A DNA stretch of 64,000 bases from NCBI GenBank assembly GCA_964411985.1, contig CAYPNF010000013.1, positions 1 through 64,000 of the forward strand, in the 5' to 3' direction. Below, one piece after another: positions 52,774-60,354 of the stretch; position 1 is the first letter of the stretch; each line of letters starts with the position of its first letter. The position numbers and the translations under genes were made by a program. The notes beneath the pieces were generated by a model. That model saw only the letters and a program-made list of their open reading frames with translations. It did not search any database and was not told where the DNA came from. This DNA comes from CAYPNF01 sp964411985. GTDB taxonomy: Bacteria > Verrucomicrobiota > Verrucomicrobiia > Limisphaerales > J093.

Positions 52774-53032
52774 CGGCTGCCTGGCGAGTAGTCTGCGAAG
52801 ACCGGAATCGCGACCCTGATCGGCCTCAAATAGTCTCCACAATCCCCATCAGTTGTCGCCAGTTTTGGAGCATCGATCGTGCGCGGAAAGATATTTGAAA
52901 AGGGGACAGGCAATTCGGCTGCCTGGCGAGTAGTCTGCGAAAACCGGATTCGCGATCCTGATCGGCCTCAAATAGTCTCCACAACCTCCATCAGATGTCG
53001 CCAGTTTTGGAGCATCGATCGTGCGCGGAAGG
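52774..53032 (+). repeat. Tandem duplication, about 116 bp, period 142
   Basis: The stretch starting CGGCTGCCTGGCGAGTAGTC at 52774-52889 recurs with about ten differences at 52916-53032, ending in GTTTTGGAGCATCGATCGTG and CGCGGAA. Each copy is preceded by the GGGGACAGGCAATT repeat, so the duplicated unit contains repeat plus passenger. No open reading frame of note lies in 52555-53214; both copies look non-coding. Confidence 0.85.
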
Positions 53033-53214
53033 CACGGCGCGGCCACGCATAAGTCAGCGACGGGAGGCACTGGCGGCGACCTGCTGATGCTCGGGATTAG
53101 ACGTTGTTAAAGCATTCGTAACCAAGGCTTAGCGATTGACTTGGGAGTGGAATGAGGGTAAGCCATTGCACATTCCATGCGTCTCTCCACGAAGTGTCTG
53201 CAGGGTTTTCGGGT

Positions 53215-53748
53215 ATGAAGTGCCGTACTGTCTTGATCATTTGTGGCTGTGTCTCGCTTCTGGCCTTGGCCGTTGCTCAGATGAGCAGCAGGAAATCCGT
53301 TGGTGCAGAACTCGAGACCAAGGTCTCAGAAAAACGTGAGAAAGGGAAGTACGTGCGCACGACGGAGACCTTCTCCGGCAGAAGCTTACTCTCCCTCAAG
53401 AGGGAAGTGTCTCTCAAGGACGACGGGCAGATCGATTGCGTGTTTATCAAACTGTATAGGGAGGGCCAGATGATATTCAGCTCATCCGACATGAGACGCG
53501 AAAAACAATACATCCGTGGCTATTATCACAATGATAAGCTGCTGATGCAGGAGGGAGACACCGATGGGGACGGAACGTTTGAAAAGATCATCCTGTTCGA
53601 TAAAGACGAGCAACCTGTAGAAGGCTTCTTGAAGACGGCGGACGGTAGCGTCTCTCAACTTGACGTTAGGGCTTACGCAGAATTCAATAAGCGACTGAAT
53701 AAGATACCAATACCCACCAGAAAAGGGACAGCGAGGAGTTCTGAGTGA
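53215..53748 (+). CDS. Exported hypothetical protein
   Basis: The 177-residue protein begins MKCRTVLIICGCVSLLALAV, a hydrophobic signal segment; the early cysteines do not clearly make a lipobox. The remainder is polar with alternating strands, including LKDDGQIDCVFIKLYREGQ and EGDTDGDGTFEKIILFDKDE. The DTDGDG stretch resembles a calcium-binding or VCBS-like loop. The C-terminal residues run into an AAAAGGGACAG repeat (about 53719-53729), so the natural end may have been altered by a repeat insertion. I do not recognise a family. An in-frame start at 53152 is possible but would precede the signal sequence. Confidence 0.6.
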   Translation: MKCRTVLIICGCVSLLALAVAQMSSRKSVGAELETKVSEKREKGKYVRTTETFSGRSLLSLKREVSLKDDGQIDCVFIKLYREGQMIFSSSDMRREKQYIRGYYHNDKLLMQEGDTDGDGTFEKIILFDKDEQPVEGFLKTADGSVSQLDVRAYAEFNKRLNKIPIPTRKGTARSSE

Positions 53749-54074
53749 GGAGGCTGGGTGCCTCGGCTATTGCATGCTCCAGGAGAATGCGCCTGATGTG
53801 GAGGGAGTTACGAGTAGCAAACCGTGCCTTTGTCCCTTCGCGCTCACACAACCCGAGCCCATCCGACCTTGAGGTTTTAGCGGGCTTGGGCTTGGTTCTG
53901 GTCGGCTTCCTGTGCGCCGTAAAGCGCGTCGGCTGCCCGAAGACCATTGGACAGGCCCATGAGCGATATTGTACGAAGGTCGAACCATCCTGCTTCAGGC
54001 AGCGCCGAAACCAGGCTTCGGCTGGTTTGCCAACAATCACTCGGCGTGCCGGAGCCGTAGCGTTCAGTGATCAA

Positions 54075-54260
54075 ATGAGCGCGTCCTCTCAGCTCCGCGC
54101 CGGGTGGTGGATCGCTTCTGCGGTGTTCTGGGCGTGCCTGATCCTCGGCTTGGATAGCAGGAGTCCTTACAGTGTGCCGCTGATCACGGCTGCGTGGCTA
54201 GCAGCCATCATCTGGCTCCTGCTGGGGTTGCTGCTTTGGCGAAAATCGCGCCGCCCATGA
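54075..54260 (+). CDS. Small two-TM membrane protein
   Basis: The 61-residue frame begins MSASSQLRAGWWIASAVFW and has two membrane segments (about residues 9-26 and 34-54) ending in a basic tail (WRKSRRP), a topology typical of genuine small membrane proteins. The same frame is open upstream to 53745, but that part is compositionally odd, with Arg/Cys/Pro-rich sequence, and probably non-coding. Function unknown; it lies in the accessory island. Confidence 0.5.
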   Translation: MSASSQLRAGWWIASAVFWACLILGLDSRSPYSVPLITAAWLAAIIWLLLGLLLWRKSRRP

Positions 54261-54743
54261 AAACCTCACCGAACCTTTTGCCGCTGCCAACTCGGAGCAC
54301 ACCAGTCTTCCTGATTGCCCCCAGGGGCCCGGGGTGGCAGAACATTGGCGTTAGCCGTCATCGCGTCAGATGAGAGACGAGTTGACGGCCTAACGATCGC
54401 TGGAGCGAACGCGGGCGGGCCACGTCAGTTGCCAAGGCGGGCGCGCTGGTCCGGGGGCGCACACTAAGCCGTAACAATTCAATGAAGAACAGGAGTCAGC
54501 GGAGACAGCAGAGATCGGGCTTGAGCGGTCTCACGATCGAGATGGACGTATCACTTTCACCGTCCAGTGAACGCTTGAACGGACCGCGAGGAGCGATTCT
54601 GACTCCGTCTGACGGCTCTGCTCTCTCTGCTGCCTCCTGTTCAACTGCATGGACACGGCTGAGGCCCAGTCGGCTATGAGCGGCAGCACCCTAACGGAAT
54701 AACGGTCTTTGCAGACGACCGGTTTCATACGATAGTAGTCTCC
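54261..54743. repeat. Gene-free stretch with a MITE-like inverted repeat and attC-like core sites
   Basis: A 156-bp element at 54487-54642 is bounded by 27-bp inverted repeats, left GAACAGGAGTCAGCGGAGAC plus AGCAGAG and right its complement with 3 mismatches. It contains no credible gene. To its left, TTGGCGTTAGCC (about 54346-54357) and GGCCTAAC (about 54388-54395) resemble the two end motifs of integron attC sites. They lie in the wrong order for a normal cassette but can pair as GTTAG-CCGTC/GACGG-CTAAC. Confidence 0.55.
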
Positions 54744-55250
54744 ATGAACGACCGTATTCGGGAGTCCATCCGGCGGAAGCTGGAGGATGCTTTTCTCGTG
54801 TTTACGGTGCCCATCGCAAGCAGGTCGGAGCGCCGTCAGCAGGTGAATCCGCGTAAGCTTTACGTGGCGGATCACGCGTTGGCTGCGGCTTACAATCCGG
54901 TCCGTAGCGCCGACCGGGGGCATTATCTGGAGAACATGGTGGCATGCGAGTTGCAGCGCCAGAGGAGGAGCCTGGCTTACGTGAAGACTGCACAGGGACA
55001 TGAAGTGGACTTTCTTTCAACGAGTACCGATGGCTCCACTCAACTGATCCAAGTGGCCGCGGATATTGAGAATGTCGCAACATTTGAGCGCGAGGTTCGA
55101 GCCCTCCAGGGAGCGTCCGCGGAGTTTCCGGCGGCCCGGAAAGTGCTGATCGCAGGCAGTGCACCGCCTCGCAGCGTAGCGGCTCCTCAAGGAATCGAGG
55201 TGCTCCCCTTGTGGCGATGGTTACTCGATCCGAGTATAACGGGGGACTGA
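54744..55250 (+). pseudogene. C-terminal remnant of an AAA+/DUF4143 ATPase
   Basis: The 168-residue frame matches only the DUF4143 half of COG1373-type ATPases: KLEDAFLVFTVPIASRSERR, NPRKLYVADHALA, RGHYLENMVACELQRQ and LAYVKTAQGHEVDFL (nuclease-like core with Glu, Glu/Asp). The N-terminal AAA domain with its Walker motifs, normally about 200 residues, is missing; the DNA upstream is repeat-like. I therefore treat it as a truncated gene, though a short protein may still be made from the ATG at 54744. These ATPases often behave as accessory or toxin-linked genes. Confidence 0.75.
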
Positions 55251-55331
55251 GGACTCAAGCCGGTCAGGAAAAGGGGTTGAAGACTCTCACTGCATTGGGA
55301 ACACCAGGGCCGCCCTGTATCGCGGCTTGGT

Positions 55332-55760
55332 TTAGTTCAAAGGGTTGCGCCAGCGAATGCCAGGGAAACGCGAAAAGTCAGAATCGGTGGAGATCAGTTC
55401 GCAACCGTGCTCCAGCGCCACGGCGGCCAGGTGCGCGTCCGTGACCAAGTTCGCAGTTGCCTGCCCCTCACGCAGCATCGTGCGGAATACGGTCCAGTGC
55501 CGTTCCGTCGGGCGCACCACGCGTACGCACGGCTGGTCCATCCAACTTTGAATGCGGGAGAGCGCTTGATCGAGGGATAGGGGGTGCTCGTAGACGCGGG
55601 GGTTGGTGCTGATACGGATGAACGCCCCCAGGACGGTCCAACAAAGGCACACCGGCGAGACCCCCGACAGCTGGGCATCCCACCACGTGCGGGCTGCATC
55701 GTGATGCGGGCTGAGTTGATCCTCCGCATACAGGAGAATGTTCGCATCCACCAGAATCAC
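55332..55760 (-). CDS. vapC: PIN-domain toxin, VapC-like (second module)
   Basis: The 142-residue PIN protein belongs to the branch with an STNPRV motif: LVDANILLYAED at the start, FIRISTNPRVYEHPL near 47-62, LVTDAHLAAVALEHG near 105 and STDSDFSRFPGIRWRNPL at the end. The usual second acidic residue before FIRIS is not evident (TVLGAFIRI), a variation I believe occurs in this subfamily. It overlaps the vapB-like stop as ATGA. Likely a ribonuclease toxin. Confidence 0.88.
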   Translation of the reverse strand: MILVDANILLYAEDQLSPHHDAARTWWDAQLSGVSPVCLCWTVLGAFIRISTNPRVYEHPLSLDQALSRIQSWMDQPCVRVVRPTERHWTVFRTMLREGQATANLVTDAHLAAVALEHGCELISTDSDFSRFPGIRWRNPLN

Positions 55761-56002
55761 CGGTGGTCCTCCCCCTCTATCTGCGCGAGGAGTTCCTGAA
55801 TGTTGTCCAAATTCCTGCCTGGTTGCAGCCCCAGCTTGTGGGGATTGGTTCGATAGGGCCTGGACTTGCCGGGTTCCTCAACCGATTGCAGCCCAGCACG
55901 AAGCGCCTCATTGATGACCTGCCGGAAAGGCACGTGAAGCTCCGCCGCCGCCGCCCTCGCCCGGTCCAGAACATCATCATCTAGGTTCAGCGTAGTGCGC
56001 AT
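55757..56002 (-). CDS. vapB: Antitoxin, VapB-like (second module)
   Basis: The 81-residue protein starts MRTTLNLDDDVLDRARAAAA, a ribbon-helix-helix strand and first helix, followed by PFRQVINEALRAGL (second helix). The C-terminal tail NPHKLGLQPGRNLDNIQELL is the expected VapC-binding region. The stop codon overlaps the toxin start by 4 bp. Upstream of the start (about 56006-56042) an ATAAAGTGATGTCA/TGATGTC-type inverted sequence could be the autoregulatory operator. Confidence 0.85.
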   Translation of the reverse strand: MRTTLNLDDDVLDRARAAAAELHVPFRQVINEALRAGLQSVEEPGKSRPYRTNPHKLGLQPGRNLDNIQELLAQIEGEDHR

Positions 56003-56097
56003 AACGACATCATAGCATCATATAAAGTGATGTCAACGCATCATTCAAATCGGTGGCCCTCAACCCGGCGGAATGGGCGCTGGCCTTGAGCCGCTAA

Positions 56098-56275
56098 GTC
56101 CATCTGAACCCGGTCCGGGTGCAAACACTGGGCTTGAGCACGAGCGATCGCCAAGGGCAGCGGGCAGGTTTGTCGTCTGCCCCCGACATCGCCCAAGTGC
56201 GGGAGCGCATGGCGCTGCTGCGGCGCTACCAGTGGAACTCGTATCAGGCCTACCTTGCTTTCTCACGGTTGTTTC
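56098..56275 (+). pseudogene. Fragment of a RAYT transposase
   Basis: In one frame the DNA reads VHLNPVRVQTLGLSTSDRQG then AGLSSAPDIAQVRERMALLR and RYQWNSYQAYLAF. This matches the (Y)xxLNPVR...RWSSYRAY segment in the C-terminal half of REP-associated transposases, as in the intact gene at 20.9-21.9 kb, but from a different subfamily. The N-terminal HUH domain and the catalytic part are missing, and no start codon is plausible. It is a decayed insertion beside the second VapBC module and runs into the convergent secreted-protein gene. Confidence 0.7.
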
Positions 56276-58155
56276 CGAAGGCGGAAGAACAACCCTGTCT
56301 TGCTCGACATGAGCACTCGGACTCTGTTGACACCGACAGTTTCCCAGATTCCAGAGTGGAACCATCTTCCACTTGGCAAAGATCCGCATCCCTCAAGGAC
56401 GTAATCTTCCATCGACTCATTCCAGGAAAGCTGGAGGTAGTTGGAACCGACTTGGCTGATGCTCAAGAGTGGAGGTTGGATACTCGACTTGGTTCCTGCT
56501 GCAAGGGGTGATCCAGGCGCTGGTTCATAACCGTAGTCGTCCAACTGGACCTTGGCGCAAACGTAATCTGGCGTCCAAGGGCCGCCGTATGGCGGCATGC
56601 CGCATCCGGGGTTGTCGATCTTAAACCTCAGCCAGCCTAAATGTTGCCCATCTCCAGCCCGAAACCGAAGCCCTAGAAGCGGGCTGGGCTGGTACTCGAG
56701 GGTGCTTGCTGGACCCCAGTATGGGGTGGAGCCGTAGTTGGGATCGTCATAATAGGAAACAGTATACCCCCAGAGCTGCTGAACAGGCTTTCTGGCTGAC
56801 CACACCAATTGCGGCTTCGCCGTCGGGTCCGAGAGGACCTCGCCTGCACCCATCACATGGGGTATCACAGACCATCCATCACGGTTTGTCGTCAGCAGGG
56901 TGGTCTCGCCGAGGAGATACAGCGTCCACGACGCACCCCCCTGGCCGCCCTCGGCGCGGAATACTGCGTCGATTAGCCCGTCGTGATTGAAATCGATCCG
57001 GTCGGGTGCGGCGATCCGGGACTGCCGCCCGAGCGGCGGAGAAGGCTCGCCCACCGCAATGGAGCCGGTGGGCATAAACCCATAGCTCTTGATCCTCCCG
57101 TCCGCTCTAAATTCCAGCCAACCGTACCGGCTGTCCAGGCGGACCCCAACGAACACATTGGAACGTCCCGCAAGCGGACCGAAGGAGGAAGCCGTCGAGA
57201 TGTCTGTCTCGTTGGCTCCAAGTAGCAATGCTGGGGCTTGGTCCAGAGAGACCCACGAACTCGGCGCTGCGGGATTCCTTGGGACCATTGTCTGGTTGGT
57301 CAACGCGAGTGGGTATACTCCTGTTGGCCATCCAGGTTCCGCCTTCGCGCACAGCGCTGCATTGGTGCCCGCACCCAAGAGCTTCGCTTCCAGGTAAGAC
57401 TCGCCGGTTACCGTATTTGTCCACCTGCGTTGAGCCACCGCGAAATCGATGCCATTGTCACCGTCCAAATCCACCGAGGTCAGGATCGCCGGATTTTCGT
57501 TCGTGGAAGTCGGTTTCTCCCCCGCGGCAATCGGGGTGTTCGGTTGGGGATGAAACCCGTAGTCGGCGAGGAGCACCTGGTTGGTGCCCGCCTTAACCAG
57601 TACCCACCCTAAGTGGGGTCCGTCAGCAGCCTGAAATCGGATTCCGAGATAGGCCGTCTCGCGGTTGGAGGAAATCACCCCCGAGATGCTGTGCGTCGGC
57701 TCTTTTCCGTCGTCGAAATAGGTCTCCGAACGTAGCCACAAGGATCCGCCCCAGGCGCAACCTGCGTCGGGTTGGGTAGGAATGATCGTTCCCACCTCCA
57801 AAGGCTGTGCTCGGAGTTGATCGCCTTGGGTCGGACGTTCTCCTAGACAGGCGCTCCGGCCAAGTGGCACCAAATGACAGGCATAGCTTGCAACATACTC
57901 AAAAGCCGAGATTCTCTGGTAGTAGACGCGGAGGTGAAAGTCGTTGAAACCGTCCCGGTTCAGATCGATCGGCACGTTGTTGGTGGAGGAGTCACCGGGA
58001 GGCGGGATGGCGAGGCATTTCTGAGAAGCTCCATAGGCCAGCCCAAGCAGGATCAAGCAGGCGAGACGAACTACCAGACCTTGGGTCCATCGGTGAAGGT
58101 TCGTTCCCAACGCCTTCCCTCTCTCTGGGACGACGAGTCTGCCGGTTTGATGCAT
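56263..58155 (-). CDS. Secreted three-repeat protein with C-terminal FYR-type module
   Basis: The product has about 630 residues from the ATG at 58155; a longer non-ATG frame to 58233 and an ATG at 58206 are alternatives. A membrane or signal segment (LVVRLACLILLGLAYGASQ) lies near residues 27-45. Three repeats follow, each opening with a calcium-loop-like D-x-(N/D)-x-D-G motif (PIDLNRDGFNDF, SVDLDGDNGIDF, RIDFNHDGLIDA). Each closes with LGIRFQAADGPHLGWV-type and DYGF.P.P.TPIAAGE-type sequences. The C-terminal 65 residues match the shared module (ending FFRLRKQP). Function unknown; likely surface-exposed and Ca-binding. Confidence 0.8.
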   Translation of the reverse strand: MHQTGRLVVPERGKALGTNLHRWTQGLVVRLACLILLGLAYGASQKCLAIPPPGDSSTNNVPIDLNRDGFNDFHLRVYYQRISAFEYVASYACHLVPLGRSACLGERPTQGDQLRAQPLEVGTIIPTQPDAGCAWGGSLWLRSETYFDDGKEPTHSISGVISSNRETAYLGIRFQAADGPHLGWVLVKAGTNQVLLADYGFHPQPNTPIAAGEKPTSTNENPAILTSVDLDGDNGIDFAVAQRRWTNTVTGESYLEAKLLGAGTNAALCAKAEPGWPTGVYPLALTNQTMVPRNPAAPSSWVSLDQAPALLLGANETDISTASSFGPLAGRSNVFVGVRLDSRYGWLEFRADGRIKSYGFMPTGSIAVGEPSPPLGRQSRIAAPDRIDFNHDGLIDAVFRAEGGQGGASWTLYLLGETTLLTTNRDGWSVIPHVMGAGEVLSDPTAKPQLVWSARKPVQQLWGYTVSYYDDPNYGSTPYWGPASTLEYQPSPLLGLRFRAGDGQHLGWLRFKIDNPGCGMPPYGGPWTPDYVCAKVQLDDYGYEPAPGSPLAAGTKSSIQPPLLSISQVGSNYLQLSWNESMEDYVLEGCGSLPSGRWFHSGIWETVGVNRVRVLMSSKTGLFFRLRKQP

Positions 58156-58456
58156 GCTTTCAGGCCTTTGGTTCCTCAGCACTTCCACTAATGCTGACGA
58201 GTTCATACTAGGAGTGCATGAAGTAGCCGTCAAGTCAGCGGCCAGCCAGTCGGCGCTTCCAGATTACCCCGGCGGAAGGATGGAACCGCGGATGGAATGG
58301 CCGCGAGCCTCCATGAAAGGAGTCCGACTAATGTGCTGTATGAAGCTTGACCGAAGGAGTGTTATGCGTCTGGATTCACGCATGTCACGGCCCAATAAGG
58401 CTTGAATTTGCAGAAGCGGTCTATCACATCACAGCGCGATAGTCGGACCTCTTTCA

Positions 58457-59512
58457 CTAATCTGCAGCGCGCGGGAACCCTGGGCTCTCCAAGCGGCGGA
58501 ATTGCCCATTCGTCTGGTGCAAAAGGAAGAGCGCGGATGCCTGCGGCCAGGATTCCAGCAATTTGAGCCCTTTCTCCGGACCCAAGACAAACAAGGTCGT
58601 CGCGAGACCGTCCGCAGTCATGGCGTTCGGCGCAACTACCGAGACCCCGCCCACTTCATTTTGCACCGGTCGGCCCGTCCGGGGATCCAAGATATGGGAG
58701 AACCTCCGCCCTTGAGCGTCCCGGAAGAACTTCTGGTAATCCCCCGAGGTGGAGATGGCTCGATCCGAGATTTCAACCCCTCCAGCCATAGGGTCGCCCT
58801 CGCGCCAGTTGTCGACCGGGGCCGTAATGCCGACGCGCCACCGGGTACCTCGAGGGCTGTGTCCCGACACGAGCACTTCGCCGGCGATGGATGCGTACCA
58901 GTTGGTGAGCCCGTGACTCTTGAGGACCCGCCCCATTTCGTCCACGCCAAAGCCTTTCGCCACCGCGCTCAGGTTCAGAGACAAACCCTCCAAGTCTTTC
59001 TCCAATTCCCCAGCAGGAGTCACGGACAGGTGCCGCCATCCGATCCGTGCCAGGCAGGCTTGAATCTCGGTCTCGGAGGGTTCTCCCCGCCCTGGCCCTG
59101 CCTCGCCAAAGCCCCACAGGTTCACGAGGGGACCCAGGGTAGGATCAAACGCCCCGGAAGACTGGCGGCTAAGGTCCAAGGCAAAGCGAGTCACTCGCGT
59201 CAACTCGGGTGATACCTTCTCAGCCAGATGGGCCGGTGCCTGGTTGAAACGAGAAAGCTCACTATCCTTTCGGTAGTGCGACATCTGCCGATTCACCTCT
59301 TCAAGGCACCGCTCAACCTCTTCCTGCAAGCGGGTGACAAGACCCTGGGGAAGATTCGCATGGACCACCTGAACCAGGTACGGGCTTCCCATGGTACGCC
59401 CTTCCCAGCGTGCGACCGGCACATCCTCCGCCCGCAGCCGACCCGAGATGCCAGCCAGGCCCGACGCGAGGAAGAACCACACCAGTAGGCGAGGGATCAG
59501 GGGTGCTTTCAC
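58457..59512 (-). CDS. apbE: FAD:protein FMN transferase (ApbE)
   Basis: The 351-residue exported enzyme attaches FMN through a phosphoester to Thr/Ser of target flavoproteins (as in Nqr/Rnf subunits), using FAD outside the cytoplasm. Motifs: TMGSPYLVQVVH after the signal peptide, AFDPTLGPLVNLWGFG near 115, LSAVAKGFGVDEMGRVL near 180, DYQKFFRDAQGRRFSHILDP near 260-280 and DGLATTLFVLG near 315 (the metal-binding Asp-Gly-x-Ala-Thr). I use the GTG at 59512, which gives a standard signal peptide (PLIPRLLVWFFLASGLAG). It starts 5 bp after the DUF2271 gene's stop, so both are on one transcript. Confidence 0.88.
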   Translation of the reverse strand: MKAPLIPRLLVWFFLASGLAGISGRLRAEDVPVARWEGRTMGSPYLVQVVHANLPQGLVTRLQEEVERCLEEVNRQMSHYRKDSELSRFNQAPAHLAEKVSPELTRVTRFALDLSRQSSGAFDPTLGPLVNLWGFGEAGPGRGEPSETEIQACLARIGWRHLSVTPAGELEKDLEGLSLNLSAVAKGFGVDEMGRVLKSHGLTNWYASIAGEVLVSGHSPRGTRWRVGITAPVDNWREGDPMAGGVEISDRAISTSGDYQKFFRDAQGRRFSHILDPRTGRPVQNEVGGVSVVAPNAMTADGLATTLFVLGPEKGLKLLESWPQASALFLLHQTNGQFRRLESPGFPRAAD

Positions 59513-59517
59513 TCCGG

Positions 59518-60306
59518 TCAAGGAACCTTCAGCTGATAATAGCGGCTGCTGAATCCCGCATCCACGGTGTTCGTTTGGTTGAACTTGCCGCTGGCATCGA
59601 ACTGTCCGGTTGCCACCACCGACCATTGGAGGAGCGGGAGGGCAGCGTTGGTGGAGGCGAGGGTCTGGAAAGGGAGACCCGAAGGACCGGAGCCTCGCAG
59701 CACCAGGCTTTTGCCGTCGAAGCTAGAGGAGACAATCACGGGCGGCGAAGGAGGGGCAACCGGGGCCCAGACCACTTTCATGTTCGCAAAGTTGGAGGCC
59801 TGATTCGGATAGCTATTCGTCGCGCCCGCGGTCGACTTCGTCCAAAGCAGGCCACTGGTGGTATAGGGGCCTTGCCCCGAGTCTTCCGCGTATTGGACCC
59901 AAAACTTGTACTTTCCGTCCTTTACCAACTGGCCGCCGGCGTCACGGCAGTTCCAGTCGAGGATGACGGGGCTATTCGTTCCGCTGTAGTTTGAGGCGGT
60001 CGCGCTGGTGTAGCCGTCGAAGGCGGTGCTGCCCTTCTTGGCGGAATACCAGGCGCTACAATGGCTGTTCCAATGACTCGCGGTGAGCGTGGGCCCCTGC
60101 TTCCGGAGCGTCTTGATGAACACGCCCGCATCCGTCGTCACCCATACGACCGTCCAATGTTTCGTGCCCGAAGTGCCGGCGTAGTCCTTCAAGGCTACTT
60201 CGAGATGCGCCGTTCCATCCGTTTGCGCGCACAGGGCCGCCGTGCCCAGAAGCGCGGCGACTGTCCCCATCCAATAAGTCCAATTCATCGCGCCCATAAA
60301 TAGCAT
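59518..60306 (-). CDS. Exported DUF2271 protein fused to an FYR-type module
   Basis: The 262-residue protein has a signal peptide (to about CAQ-TDG, residue 29). Residues about 30-175 match DUF2271 (PF10029): TKHWTVVWVTTDAGVFIKTL, HWNSHCSAWYSAKKGST and DWNCRDAGGQLVKDGKYKFW. DUF2271 proteins usually neighbour ApbE or PepSY/FMN-binding redox genes, and apbE follows here. The remainder (about 185-262) is the shared beta-rich module ending SSRYYQLKVP. The role may be as a partner or substrate-side protein for flavin transfer or periplasmic redox; this is inference from context. Confidence 0.82.
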   Translation of the reverse strand: MLFMGAMNWTYWMGTVAALLGTAALCAQTDGTAHLEVALKDYAGTSGTKHWTVVWVTTDAGVFIKTLRKQGPTLTASHWNSHCSAWYSAKKGSTAFDGYTSATASNYSGTNSPVILDWNCRDAGGQLVKDGKYKFWVQYAEDSGQGPYTTSGLLWTKSTAGATNSYPNQASNFANMKVVWAPVAPPSPPVIVSSSFDGKSLVLRGSGPSGLPFQTLASTNAALPLLQWSVVATGQFDASGKFNQTNTVDAGFSSRYYQLKVP

Positions 60307-60354
60307 TTACTGGGCCGGAATCAAACTGGAAAGAAACAACGGCGTCGAAGGTCG

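Noticed and set aside
52555..52791. Small plus-strand frame after the nucleotidyltransferase gene
   Set aside because: The frame runs through the boundary repeat and into the duplicated passenger; its end is made of repeat sequence and no family is recognised.
52774..53032. Duplicated passenger as a protein-coding gene
   Set aside because: The differences between the two copies do not favour third codon positions in any frame by eye, and stops interrupt all longer frames.
53745..54074. Longer N-terminus for the small two-TM protein
   Set aside because: The upstream part is Arg/Cys/Pro-rich and unlike a membrane-protein leader. The ATG at 54075 gives a clean two-helix protein.
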